DNA of 64,000 bases from Paenibacillus marchantiophytorum (lineage in GTDB: Bacteria > Bacillota > Bacilli > Paenibacillales > NBRC-103111), in the NCBI RefSeq assembly GCF_014640555.1, contig NZ_BMHE01000004.1, positions 216,997-280,996 on the forward strand, read 5' to 3'. The translations under genes and the position numbers were made by a program. Shown in pieces: positions 9,701 through 18,046 of this stretch (the first letter of the stretch is position 1; each line of letters begins with the position of its first letter). Under the pieces are notes generated by a model. That model ran no database searches and was not told where the DNA came from. It saw only the letters and a program-made list of their open reading frames with translations.

Positions 9701-11540
9701 GAGACTTGGCTTGCTTCAACACATCCATATTGTCGTAGGTTTGGCCTCCCCCTCCAACGGACGTAACGATTTGAACCGGTTGATTCGGTTGCAAGGTAAA
9801 TTTTAGTACACCTTCGGCTTGCTCTTGATTAGACGAAGCAACGTAGCTGCTCGCTCCTATAAGCTTGGTCAAGAGCACCGCTTCAGATGTCCATGATTTA
9901 GGGTTGCTCTTCGCTTGATTATCGGTTTTCCGCGAGGCCCATGCGCTGCTGGCATCATTCCCTGCATCCGCTGGATATAAAGCATTGTCATTCTTGGCCC
10001 ACGTCACCACTTCTAAATTGACCGCTTTATTGCCCGTTGAAACAATTTCCGTGATGAACGTGTTGTCCGTTGCAGACACCCATGTTTGCATCTTCATTGA
10101 TTGGCCTACAAGCGGCATTTGCGTTCTAATTTCAGCATGTTGAATATCTTGAATTTCATTGAAAGAAACCGGCGAAAGGATACTGCTAAAATTGCTATTA
10201 TGATAAAGTTCAAACTGAGCGATGCGCGCCCTGGGATTATTGGCTGAATCCGTTGTTGTAGCCTGCGTTGCTTTTGTAATAAGAAGACGAACGTAACGAG
10301 ATGAAACTGGATTGACTAAGATTCTATCCGTAATGGATTCTGTATTGCCCACGATGGATTCAACATCGGTCCACGTCACTCCATCAGAGCTAATCTGAAG
10401 TTTAAAATCTTGCATGTTCCATTCAGGCTTATCCATACGGGCAAATCCCCCGTGCCTGACGACCCATCGATCGAATGTTTTCACGCTGCCCAAATCATAG
10501 GAAATCCATTGGCTGTTACCTACAGCGGACGTCCACATATTTTCGTGATCAGCGTCTTGATTGGTCTGAGAAGCCCCGTTTACAGAAAGACTCGGGGAAA
10601 AAGAATCATGTGTCGAACTAGCAGTTGCCGCAGCATTTAAAGCCAATGAACTCTTCTGGGGATCATCCCAAACACTGTCCACAGTTGGGTTATATACCTC
10701 GACTTCAGCTAGTCGGCTCCTTCCATCACCGCCAGTTTGAGTCCCCTCTGTTATATACACTCTCATCTGACGGGCTTGTACAGGTGCTGCCAATAATTTA
10801 TCTGTGATCGCTGCTGAATTGTTGGTGATGGCATCGATATCCGTCCAGACGGTTGCCCCTGTAATCACAGCATCACTTGTTACTTGAACCTTGAAACTTT
10901 TGGTATTCCAATCTTGTCTGTCTGATCTTGCCGCTCCACCGTGTTGAATCACATATCTCGAAAAGGAGATGATCTCTCCAAAGTCGACACTAATCCATTG
11001 CGGACTTCCAGGAGACGATACCCACGAACTAGCATCACTTGTCCCCACAATGCCATCCGTGACCCGACTAGAGACGAAATCATCGTGATGACTACTCTCA
11101 GTTACAGGCTTGCCGAGCGCCAAATCCAATCCGTGATCAGGTGTTTTTTCTCTGATTTTGATGCCGCCCAGTGTAATAATCTTCGTGCTGTTATCACTAT
11201 TCATCGTTCCAGCACTCCAGAAATCACCCTTGGATACTAGAAATTGTTTCGTCTTGCTGTCTCCATAGGAAGTAACCCCGACATCTCCATTGCCTAGAAT
11301 AGCTGTATCGGGCATTTGCGAGGATATGGCTCCCGAATATGACGGCGTATTCCACTCGCCATAAGTGTTGGAAAGGATTCCAGAAAGCTCATTCCATTCC
11401 TGCTCCGTGTTATTCGTAAGCGCAACGGATGCGGAGACATTCTGTATAAACAAGTTAGAGATGAAAGATGCGCTAAGTACACTTAATGAAAGCGATAGCA
11501 ACACTGAATTTCTTATGATTTTTTTAGCCTTCGATTTCAT
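5508..11540 (-). CDS. Giant SLH-anchored GH95-like glycosidase with discoidin and Ig-like domains
   Basis: A 2010-residue secreted, wall-associated enzyme with a signal peptide at residues 1-~38 (LLSLSLSVLSASF, ending VSAS). Rough domain order: a GH95-like N-terminal motif PDTAILGNGDVGVTSYG at ~75; two discoidin/F5-8C (CBM32-like) domains at ~130-285 and ~293-450; the rest of the beta-domain; an (alpha/alpha)6 catalytic region at ~635-1045 (YYYGSQYILGSTVREGKLAP, GDYHLNYNFF, GPWGSAPEGPSYIG); an Ig-like segment at ~1140-1235; a third discoidin domain at ~1240-1370; two Big_2 domains at ~1383-1570; a Ser/Gly/Pro linker; a ~220-residue conserved module; and three SLH domains at ~1822-2000. The HLNYN motif aligns with the catalytic Asn pair of GH95 fucosidases, but overall similarity is distant, so substrate is uncertain. 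GGAGGG lies 6 nt before the ATG. It has its own terminator and looks monocistronic. Confidence 0.85.
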   Translation of the reverse strand: MKSKAKKIIRNSVLLSLSLSVLSASFISNLFIQNVSASVALTNNTEQEWNELSGILSNTYGEWNTPSYSGAISSQMPDTAILGNGDVGVTSYGDSKTKQFLVSKGDFWSAGTMNSDNSTKIITLGGIKIREKTPDHGLDLALGKPVTESSHHDDFVSSRVTDGIVGTSDASSWVSSPGSPQWISVDFGEIISFSRYVIQHGGAARSDRQDWNTKSFKVQVTSDAVITGATVWTDIDAITNNSAAITDKLLAAPVQARQMRVYITEGTQTGGDGRSRLAEVEVYNPTVDSVWDDPQKSSLALNAAATASSTHDSFSPSLSVNGASQTNQDADHENMWTSAVGNSQWISYDLGSVKTFDRWVVRHGGFARMDKPEWNMQDFKLQISSDGVTWTDVESIVGNTESITDRILVNPVSSRYVRLLITKATQATTTDSANNPRARIAQFELYHNSNFSSILSPVSFNEIQDIQHAEIRTQMPLVGQSMKMQTWVSATDNTFITEIVSTGNKAVNLEVVTWAKNDNALYPADAGNDASSAWASRKTDNQAKSNPKSWTSEAVLLTKLIGASSYVASSNQEQAEGVLKFTLQPNQPVQIVTSVGGGGQTYDNMDVLKQAKSPLHQAKDQLGQYNSAGDIAALHDRHLDWWKSYWLKSYINLDNTDANLSKIERYYYGSQYILGSTVREGKLAPGLYGIWRTTDDPLWSGDYHLNYNFFGPVYGSYSSNRPDQGLPMVDALWDFMPEGERRAREEMTLIANHAPPEAWQYIQNRGLASGIDGALLYPVSIGPWGSAPEGPSYIGQTIDAAYGATQFISYYRYTQNEQFLKEKLVPYLEKVAKFYESWLEKEDDGQGGYRYIAYDGYHEYTFAKNSGVTSGLAWNVFNMLTEAVAVLGENQLGVSQQRADLWKDIRDHMAETPTMQRNGQTVYALADNGDFWPNSGNVELEFIHPGERLGFNSDPQKLQIARNTLTQKAHTFGQINNTPKAYTQAARVGYPAQSIIDYFLQQTYPAIAQNFRIPDNNHGIEKAGATEAFNNLLLQSDNYVIKVFPDWVQNKDAKFVRLREKGAFLVSSEYKGATQEVQYVDITSEKGKDLSVMNPWPGKEVEVYEDGVRIEATKSTNHSGEIYTVPTKANSSYVLKQTGGVRQVTLESITPSTAVTDIKMGTAKTAAALGLPSTVEIVTNQTQAQAVVVWDLTNASYDPTLKNHQTFTVGGSVTLPNGIENPNGVSLLTSIKVTVNKVPQSQMTATATSEESGKDVASNAIDGDPQTIWHTKWNQSDVLPQSITLNLGGTYNKINKVTVLPRPEGGNGNITGYNMYASTDGTTFTKVATGSWANDAAEKTVTFTPTDASYVKVEVTSGNGGWATAAEINVFASPIVEDIPIKVQLITISSASASIGAKGGTLQLDAAVLPANATNKSVTWAVYENDGTTATDKATIGATGRLTAVKDGVVKVVATAADGSGVHGVKGITLSGQTDIIDPGTDPVKVASINITSASTVIAVKGGSLSLSAAVLPINATNTSVTWAVYEANGAATDKAIIDQTGLLKAVKDGNVKVVAAATDGSGVRGEIMITISGQNSTSNPGTGSSSSSGNPTTPPVKEDPTKYVPKDTELRIEPVQESQTAITAIINRERLSQKLADLKAAGSSILNFEIPGEYGKNAAELPLDILYNRMKENKETVLTLSSHLGSYNLPLSILNREDVASLANAEGATLIIRMDEAKSQQEQQFDQSIAKEGMKRVSDMIDYKVILKAKDQEVEIANFGNRFITRVMNVDGAIQDASIATAVVYDPATGELKFVPSVFTVKNGKTEATITRNTNSLYAIVQNKKTFADMNGHWAQKDVETLASKMVIDGTTDLTYTPEMQVTRAQFAALLVRGLGLQAESTPSVFTDVAATQWYASEVGTAAKYGLVQGVGEGRFNPDQLITREQMVVMMMKAVQLVQGESQQEAAANTRFADRDQLSDYARSAVAEAFSKGLVHGKTATTFAPQDAATRAEAAVLIKQAMQYLKLIN

Positions 11541-11654
11541 TTTGATCCCTCCGTTTAATAGTCATTGGCAGTGCTCTTGAAAGCACATTTTGTAGGTGAA
11601 TCGTTTACTTTGATCGATTGTTTCTTAATTCAAGGGTTCCACCCTTCACACCAA

Positions 11655-11882
11655 TCACTGACGATACACTCGTACGGTGAACGATTGAACCGCCACTTGG
11701 CCGTTCTCAAGCGCTTCAGCCGTAAAGACGGGTCCTGTCCAATGATTGGGCAAATGCACAGTTTTCCCCTTCTTACTCGTGACGTAATCGTCACTTTGAA
11801 GCAGTCTATTATTGAATGCCTCTGTTGCTCCTGCCTTAGCCGAGAGAATCCGCCATGCCTGACGACCCATGGGCAAAGCCAA
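11655..11882 (-). pseudogene. Fragment of a GH95-like glycosidase
   Basis: The 75-codon minus-strand frame contains KAGATEAFNNRLLQSDDYV. This nearly matches KAGATEAFNNLLLQSDNYV in the neighbouring 2010-residue protein (residues ~1020-1040) and is followed by a beta-rich tail. All other parts of the enzyme are absent, so this is a stump of a paralogue or of an ancestral copy. Confidence 0.7.
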
Positions 11883-11925
11883 TTTACTATAAATTGGATA
11901 CTCTTTAAAATTTATGGTAAATTAA

Positions 11926-11939
11926 AGAAAACGCTTACA
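11926..11939. promoter_or_regulatory. cre-like (CcpA) site upstream of the GH remnant
   Basis: The stretch AGAAAACGCTTACA matches the CcpA operator consensus (TGWAANCGNTNWCA) at most positions. It lies just upstream of the minus-strand GH95-like remnant, so it may be an orphan control site. Confidence 0.45.
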
Positions 11940-12225
11940 CTCATGGTATCATCCACTTTATAATTTTGCATTCAATCATTGTTTCCAACATGCAAAGCTC
12001 ATCCTCGGATTATACGGTGAAATTCAATAATAGCTTGTCTGATTACCGCGTTGACCCGGTTGAACTCCTTTACGTTTATTTGAATCGTATTGATTGTTGC
12101 ATGGCCACACACTTTATATATCACAGGAGAGTGAAGCAATATACTGCTCATTTTTCTTAAATATCAAAAAATAACTGTACTTTTATGAATCCGTCAGAAA
12201 AATCTACTGTCCTTTTATATTCAAT

Positions 12226-12402
12226 TCATTTTCTGTCCTTTTTAACAGGCATCAACAAGAAAGAAAGCGCTTTATTTATTGGAACTACTTGAACCTTTAG
12301 TTCGAAGTAATCGGATGACAAAGAAGCGATCGGCGCTCCTGCATACGTATCTGGAAAATCAATGACCGTACTAAAGCTCCCTTTATGAAAAGCCAGACTG
12401 CA
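12226..12402 (-). pseudogene. C-terminal remnant of an unrecognised protein
   Basis: A 59-codon open stretch on the minus strand reads protein-like (GSFSTVIDFPDTYAGAPIAS, then SDYFELKVQVVPINKALSF) and ends at a TGA at 12226. It has no start codon, no ribosome site and a stop directly upstream. The residue pattern resembles a beta-rich enzyme C-terminus, but I do not recognise the family. Confidence 0.4.
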
Positions 12403-12473
12403 TCAAAATCGTTTTTCGTTCAAATCATTTGTAGATACTTCAGTCATATCCCCCTTTAATTCCTAAATTAAGG

Positions 12474-12508
12474 GGAAGGAGACTTGCGTAATAATAAATT
12501 CTCCTTCC
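12474..12508 (-). terminator. Hairpin after the solute-binding-protein remnant
   Basis: Arms GGAAGGAGA and TCTCCTTCC surround a 17-nt AT-rich loop, immediately downstream of the solute-binding-protein tail. The T-tract is poor (CCTTAATTT on the minus strand), so efficiency is doubtful. Confidence 0.5.
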
Positions 12509-12523
12509 AACTGTACTGCATTG

Positions 12524-12625
12524 TTATTTCTTAGATGAACTCCATTCGTCGATTTGTGCTTGCTTCTCTTCACAACGCCATCCGCTCCTGCAGCCTTCAA
12601 TTTCTGAAGTAACACCAAGCTCGGA
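12524..12625 (-). pseudogene. Frameshifted tail of an extracellular solute-binding protein
   Basis: Two overlapping minus-strand frames read LLQKLKAAGADGVVK and then EKQAQIDEWSSSKK followed by TAA. Together they give a typical LplA-type sugar-binding lipoprotein C-terminus. A one-base shift near 12570 joins them. The rest of the gene is missing, which points to a deleted transporter gene next to the glycosidases. Confidence 0.6.
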
Positions 12626-12669
12626 ACGGATGTACTCGTTGAATTGAGTTTACATACAGATGTTTCGCA

Positions 12670-13922
12670 TTAATTAATCAACTTCAAATATTGCATCGAT
12701 TGTTTGATGAGCACTGCAGCCTCTGCTCGAGTGGCTGCCTCTTGAGGTGAGAATGTTGTATTTGTTTTCCCATGAACCAAACCTTTGCTCACGGCTTCCG
12801 CTACCGCGCTGCGGGCATAGTCCGACAACTGGTCTTGATCGGCAAATGGGGCATTCTTCGCAGCTTCCGGTTGAGATTCTCCCTGAACGAGATGGACAGC
12901 TTTCATCATCATGACGACCATTTGCTCTCTCGTAATTAGCTGATCCGGGTTGAATTGGCCCTCGCCCACACCTTGAACCAAGCCGTACTTCGCGGCAGTA
13001 CCTACTTCTGATGCATACCACTGGGTGGCAGCAACATCGGTAAATACGGATGGCGTCGACTCTGCCTGCAAGCCAAGTCCTCTTACGAGAAGCGCTGCAA
13101 ACTGAGCCCGAGTGACTTGCATTTCTGGCGTATACGTGCGGTCCGTTGTTCCGTCGATCACCATTTTGGAGGCCAGAGTCTCCACATCTTTCTGTGCCCA
13201 GTGTCCGTTCATATCGGCAAATGTTTTCTTGTTTTGCACGATCGCATACAGGCTGTTCGTATTACGGGTTATGGTTGCTTCTGTCTTGCCGTTCTTCACA
13301 CTAAACACCGATGGCACAAACTTCAGCTCTCCTGATGCCGGATCGTAAACGACCGCAGTCGCACTCGAAGAATCTTGAATGGTGCCGTCTACATTCATCA
13401 CGCGTGTGATAAAACGATTGCCGAAGTTCGTAATTTCAACTTCTTGGTCCTTGGCTTTCAGAATCACTTTGTAATCGATCATATCGCTTACGCGTTTCAT
13501 ACCATTTTCTGAGATGGATTGATCAAATTGCTGTTCATGCTGCGATTTCGCTTTATCCATGCGAATGATCAGCGTCGCGCCTTCTGTATTTGCCAAACTC
13601 GCAACATCCTCACGGTTCAGGGCGGACAGCGGCAGGTTATATGATCCCAGATGGCTTCTTAGGGTCAGGACAGTTTCTTTATTCTCTTTAAGACTGTTAG
13701 ACAAAATATCCAGCGGCAATTGTACGGCATTCCTTTCATACTCGCTTGGTATCTCGAAATTTAGGATAGAGCTGCCCGCAGCTTTAAGATCTGCTAATTT
13801 CTGCGCGAGTCGTTCGCGATTGATGATTGCCGTTACAGCTGTTTGACTTTCTTGTACAGGCTCGACCCTAAGTTCCGTATCCTTGGGTACGTACTTAGTT
13901 GGATCTTCTTTCACCGGCGGTG
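12670..13922 (-). repeat. Shared SLH cassette, copy B
   Basis: Same 1253-bp unit as copy A. By eye it is closest to copy C: the preceding Gly/Ser linker and the following module ([20 protein letters not shown]) are shared almost unchanged with the GH29 gene. Confidence 0.9.
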
Positions 13923-16900
13923 CGGTTGGATTGCCAGAACCGCTGGAACTGCCAGATCCAGGGTTAGTGCCTGGATTGCCATTTTGCCCGGATATTGAAA
14001 TAGTCTTTACTCCAAAGACGGCTGAACCATCCGTTGCTGTGGCAACTACCTTCACCGTCCCATCCTTAACGGCCGTCAGTATGCCTGATAGATTGATGAG
14101 CGCTTTATCCGTTGCTGTTGCGCCATTCGCTTCGTATACAGCCCAAGTTACTGACTTATTCGCAGCATTGACAGGGAGCACCGCCGCTTGTAATTGAAGG
14201 GTTCCGCTCTTCGCGGAAATCGTCGACACATTACCTAAGCTTGTGATGTTAATCGTGGCAACATCCACTGGATCTGTGCCTGGATCAACAACGTCCGTTT
14301 GACCGCTTATTTCAATAGACTTTACTCCAAATACGGCTGAACCGTCCGTTGCTGTGGCAACCACCTTCACCGTCCCATCCTTCACGGCCTTCAGCAAGCC
14401 AATCGGATTGATGATCGCTTTATCCGTTGCCGCTCCACCCACTTCATAGACAGCCCATGTCACTGATTGATTCCTCGCATTCGTCGGAAGCACCATTGCG
14501 CTTAATGGAAGGCTTCCGCCCTTTACTGTGATCGTAGGCGATGGGCTCGTGACTGTAATCGATTGAACCAAATCTTCTTTACCGAATACTTCTAGCTCGA
14601 CCACATGGCTTTTTTGTCCTACTGTAAGCGAGCTGTTATTCGTTGAGTTGCCATTGGCGTATACTCGGACATATCTCGCCGATACCGGCTGCGTAGCAAA
14701 CGCTTTGCCGGAAGAAGTTTCCGCATAATCAACTTCCGTTCCCGCTCCAAATCCGTGAACGTTGTTTTTGTCGGCATTGTAGACAACAATCACATTCTCC
14801 TTCGCAAAACTCGGATCATTGGATACGGCGATCACTGTATCGAAATATTTTCTGTTATCTGCATAATATCTCCACAGATTGATGGAGGAAAGTAAATAGG
14901 ATTTCCCTAAATCCACCTGCATCCAGTTCGGGGACCGGCTCTCTGTGCCATATTCTGAATAACCTGTAATCTCGATACTGCCATCTACAGCGCTGTCCGG
15001 GTTTAGTCCATTATTATTGAATGCTGTATTGGCTGTGAGCGTCTTGCCATTGGCCAAGTTAACAGGATCATCCGGGAGCTCGATGTACATACCGAATACT
15101 TCTAGCTCAACGACATGGCTTTTTTGCCCTACTGTAAGCGAGCTGCTATTCGTTGAGTTGCCATTGGCGTATACTCGGACATATCTCGCCGAAACCGGCC
15201 CTGTAGCAAACGCTTTGCCGGAAGAAGTTTCCGCATACTCAACTTCCGTTCCCGCTCCAAATCCGTGAACGTTGTTTTTGTCGGCATTGTAGACAACGGT
15301 CACATTCTCCTTCGCAAAACTCGGATCATTGGATACGGCGATCACTGTATCGAAATATTTTCTGTTATCTGCATAATATCTCCACAGATTGATGGAGGAA
15401 AGCAAATAGGATTTCCCTAAATCCACCTGCATCCAGTTCGGCGATCGACTCTCCGTACCGTATTCAGCATAATCTGTTGTCACGATGCTGCCATCTACGG
15501 CGCTTTGCGGGTTTTGTCCGTTCGTATTGAATAACGTGCTGGCTGTGAGTGTCTTGCCTTTGGCCAAATTAACCTCATTGGCGAGCTCGATATACAAATC
15601 TTGAGCAATTGTATAGATATTGCCAGTCGGTTCGGATGGATATACGTTCGTCTGATTGGCCCAGGCTCTTCCGTAGTCGCCCCAGTTCGGCAATGATGTC
15701 GCCGTTCCCGTATTCAGTGCCGCTTTCAGCGAATTGAAGTAGGCATTCCAGCGAGAATAGTAGTAATCTCCAACAAGTCCTGCATATTGACGGCGGGCAT
15801 AATCGTAAATATTTCCACCCCACACCGTTACGATCGACCGGGCGTCATACTCCAAATTGTTGCGCTCCTCATCGTTGGACGCCCACCTCTTGGCATTCTC
15901 CAGCCAGTTGCCGAGCATCATCTGCTTGTTCGTCGCAGCCGCTGCGTCTGTGACTTGAATATAGTGAAGAAAAGTATCCGTCAGCTCATTAAACTTGATT
16001 GTATCGTGGGCATCGTAAGCCTCTTTGATTTTCGACAGCACTTCGCGTCCCTTGCCGGACAACATTTCCTGAACGACCGTCATCAGATCATATTGATAAG
16101 TGCTGGTGTTCCTCAATTCAGGACGAACTTTCAGGAGATCTGGAAGCGCGCTCGCCAAAACGTTTGAATTGTAGTAAAGCGGTCCAGGCGATGCCGTTAA
16201 GCTTGGTTCAACTTCATAAAGAGAGGTCATGCCTCTGCTTGACTGATTTTCGTCGCTGGAATTGGTCGCAGGCAGACTGTAAACCGATGCCAATATTTTC
16301 TGCCATGCGGCCTCGGCATTAGGGTCGGAAGCGCCGTAACGCGCTTTGGCGTATTGTTTGATCCATGCGTTCAGATCAAGCGGCTGGTCATGCCATGCCA
16401 TTTCCGTAAAGAATTCGACTGCAGCCGGGTTATTGTTTAATGCCTCCGGCAACAAAGCGATCCCTTTAAGCGCGCTGCCCGGCTTGTTTAATAATTCAAA
16501 AAACCTCGTATTCCAAACGGAAAGACTCGTTCCCAAATTCGTATGACCACCGAAATTCCAGATCGTACCGAAAGCATATGGCGTTCCCTTCCAGTCCTTA
16601 TCCCGGTCAGCGAAGATCAAATCGGAATTTCCATCCAAAACCAACATTCTGCTTTTATCGATTCCGTCAATGGTTGCCGCACGAGGATTATCTCCTCCCC
16701 ACCCCAGAATGACCCAGATCGCACCGGGATGAGCAGCCGTCATAGCATCTTGCACCGCCTTGGATGCAAGCCCGATGTCGACATTGCCTGATACACCGCC
16801 TTCATGCAGCAGATCCATTTTAAACATCGTCGTATCGCCGAACATCTCGCTTTGATGTCTGTAGAAAGCCGCCGCAACAGTATTAAACCGGGCATCAGTC

Positions 16901-17805
16901 GGAGCAAGCCAATCCGGACGCTGGAATCCGCACCAGGTTCCTTGCGCCACGATATTGGCCGCGTTGCCTGGGCTTTTGGCGTTAAAATTCGGAGGAACCG
17001 TTCCGAAATATCCTGGGAAAACCGGTGTCATGCCGAGTTCTCTCAAGCGATCAGCAATCTTCCTGCCGAGCTGTATCCGTTTTTCAATCAAGCTCTCCGT
17101 AATCGCTGAAGGGAAGCTGTGCATGTTCTGCATCAACCACCAAGGCTGGTGTGCAGGCTGCGGTATCCAATTGAGCAATTCCTGCTTCGTATAACCGAAT
17201 TCCTGGAAGGCTTTGAAATAAACCGCTTCCTGCCCTGGATAGACGAGAACCTGATTGATCCCTTGCATAGCTAGCGTATCAATTTTCTTCTCCCAATGCG
17301 CCCAATCTTCGTAAGGATCGTTATAGCCTTCGTCCGTATCGTTCAATCCGAATCGATTGGCAACGTTAGCGCTCTTGCGAATAACCCCAGCGGGCTGCGG
17401 CAATACCGCAGGCAAATTCAACTGCACCTCATTGAAGGAGATATCTGCGTTTGCTACATATTTGAGGTACCAGTTAAATCCCATTAACAATGTACTCGTG
17501 TTCGTACCAGCAAGCGTAATCGTTTGGTCAACCCCTGGACTAATTTCAAATGTATCTTTGCCGTCCGGCGAAGGGGATAGAGATTTTATAATAATCTGAC
17601 CTGCATGCTGACAGCCTAACCACCGATCAACTAACTGGCTTGCGGATTGAAGATTCACTAAAGCATTATCGCTAGGAACCGATTTCGTACATGTTTGGGA
17701 TGGATTCTGAGAAGCATAAGACGAAACTGGGAGCAGCGAAGCAAGCATAAGTATTGACAAAATGTAAGCGGTCATAAGTTTGAATAGAGAAGCATTCTTT
17801 TGCAT
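12670..17805 (-). CDS. SLH-anchored GH89 alpha-N-acetylglucosaminidase
   Basis: A 1711-residue secreted enzyme expected to remove terminal alpha-linked GlcNAc. Signal peptide at 1-~31 (LSILMLASLLPVSSYAS). The NAGLU-type N-terminal domain, TIM barrel and helical C-terminal domain occupy ~35-725. Likely catalytic acids are Glu in DLLHEGG (~335) and Glu in ALLPEALNNNP (~452), the latter aligning with the APEG nucleophile motif of human NAGLU. Two near-identical discoidin domains follow (~735-905 and ~905-1075), then two Big_2 domains (~1077-1270), a Gly/Ser linker, the conserved ~220-residue module and three SLH domains (~1527-1702). The start ATG has AAAGGAG 10 nt upstream. Bacterial GH89 enzymes are known from Clostridium perfringens acting on mucin-type GlcNAc-alpha-1,4-Gal; substrate here is inferred. 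Confidence 0.9.
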   Translation of the reverse strand: MQKNASLFKLMTAYILSILMLASLLPVSSYASQNPSQTCTKSVPSDNALVNLQSASQLVDRWLGCQHAGQIIIKSLSPSPDGKDTFEISPGVDQTITLAGTNTSTLLMGFNWYLKYVANADISFNEVQLNLPAVLPQPAGVIRKSANVANRFGLNDTDEGYNDPYEDWAHWEKKIDTLAMQGINQVLVYPGQEAVYFKAFQEFGYTKQELLNWIPQPAHQPWWLMQNMHSFPSAITESLIEKRIQLGRKIADRLRELGMTPVFPGYFGTVPPNFNAKSPGNAANIVAQGTWCGFQRPDWLAPTDARFNTVAAAFYRHQSEMFGDTTMFKMDLLHEGGVSGNVDIGLASKAVQDAMTAAHPGAIWVILGWGGDNPRAATIDGIDKSRMLVLDGNSDLIFADRDKDWKGTPYAFGTIWNFGGHTNLGTSLSVWNTRFFELLNKPGSALKGIALLPEALNNNPAAVEFFTEMAWHDQPLDLNAWIKQYAKARYGASDPNAEAAWQKILASVYSLPATNSSDENQSSRGMTSLYEVEPSLTASPGPLYYNSNVLASALPDLLKVRPELRNTSTYQYDLMTVVQEMLSGKGREVLSKIKEAYDAHDTIKFNELTDTFLHYIQVTDAAAATNKQMMLGNWLENAKRWASNDEERNNLEYDARSIVTVWGGNIYDYARRQYAGLVGDYYYSRWNAYFNSLKAALNTGTATSLPNWGDYGRAWANQTNVYPSEPTGNIYTIAQDLYIELANEVNLAKGKTLTASTLFNTNGQNPQSAVDGSIVTTDYAEYGTESRSPNWMQVDLGKSYLLSSINLWRYYADNRKYFDTVIAVSNDPSFAKENVTVVYNADKNNVHGFGAGTEVEYAETSSGKAFATGPVSARYVRVYANGNSTNSSSLTVGQKSHVVELEVFGMYIELPDDPVNLANGKTLTANTAFNNNGLNPDSAVDGSIEITGYSEYGTESRSPNWMQVDLGKSYLLSSINLWRYYADNRKYFDTVIAVSNDPSFAKENVIVVYNADKNNVHGFGAGTEVDYAETSSGKAFATQPVSARYVRVYANGNSTNNSSLTVGQKSHVVELEVFGKEDLVQSITVTSPSPTITVKGGSLPLSAMVLPTNARNQSVTWAVYEVGGAATDKAIINPIGLLKAVKDGTVKVVATATDGSAVFGVKSIEISGQTDVVDPGTDPVDVATINITSLGNVSTISAKSGTLQLQAAVLPVNAANKSVTWAVYEANGATATDKALINLSGILTAVKDGTVKVVATATDGSAVFGVKTISISGQNGNPGTNPGSGSSSGSGNPTAPPVKEDPTKYVPKDTELRVEPVQESQTAVTAIINRERLAQKLADLKAAGSSILNFEIPSEYERNAVQLPLDILSNSLKENKETVLTLRSHLGSYNLPLSALNREDVASLANTEGATLIIRMDKAKSQHEQQFDQSISENGMKRVSDMIDYKVILKAKDQEVEITNFGNRFITRVMNVDGTIQDSSSATAVVYDPASGELKFVPSVFSVKNGKTEATITRNTNSLYAIVQNKKTFADMNGHWAQKDVETLASKMVIDGTTDRTYTPEMQVTRAQFAALLVRGLGLQAESTPSVFTDVAATQWYASEVGTAAKYGLVQGVGEGQFNPDQLITREQMVVMMMKAVHLVQGESQPEAAKNAPFADQDQLSDYARSAVAEAVSKGLVHGKTNTTFSPQEAATRAEAAVLIKQSMQYLKLIN
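14581..15600 (-). repeat. Tandem 510-bp duplication encoding two discoidin domains
   Basis: The segments 14581-15090 and 15091-15600 are nearly identical in bases and both begin ACCGAATACTTCTAGCTC. They encode ~170-residue domains containing NWMQVDLGKSYLLSSINLWR. The close DNA match indicates a recent in-frame duplication inside the GH89 gene. Confidence 0.9.
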
Positions 17806-17988
17806 CCAAAGATCTCCTTTGAAATAATTTGATCTCTTCCAACAATTTTTTTAACTTATTGCTCCTAAAAGTAGACGAATGTACCGCGCTCGTGAAGCTT
17901 TCCGTAAACCGAGCACGGAGAAGAACCAGACCACAGGACCACAATGTCTTCTCATTAAACAAATTGATTTTTACCGACAATAATAATG

Positions 17989-18029
17989 TCCTGATCTCGG
18001 CTCAATAAATGATTGAACCAAGATCAGGA
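17989..18029 (-). terminator. Terminator of the GH29 SLH gene
   Basis: Arms TCCTGATCTCGGCTCAAT and ATTGAACCAAGATCAGGA pair at 16 of 18 positions around a 5-nt loop, 17 nt past the stop of the 18047-23209 gene. A near-copy of this hairpin follows the next giant gene at 23374-23410. Confidence 0.7.
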
Positions 18030-18046
18030 TATAGAGCTATTTGGTA

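Larger units (their letters stand above)
11541..12669. other. Gene-free stretch of decayed coding sequence
   Basis: No intact gene fits in these 1129 bases. The minus strand holds at least three unrelated remnants: a GH95-like fragment near 11655-11882, the tail of an unknown protein at 12226-12402, and a frameshifted solute-binding-protein tail at 12524-12625. A cre-like box and a terminator hairpin also survive. The order suggests a lost transporter/glycosidase unit between the first two giant genes. Confidence 0.7.

Noticed and set aside
12258..12275. cre-like AGCGCTTT inside the decayed region
   Set aside because: It lies within the coding remnant (codons for NKALSF) and not before a gene, so probably chance.
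17672..17980. Minus-strand 102-codon frame overlapping the GH89 start
   Set aside because: It runs out of phase through the GH89 signal peptide, which has a good ribosome site; the frame itself has no recognisable content.
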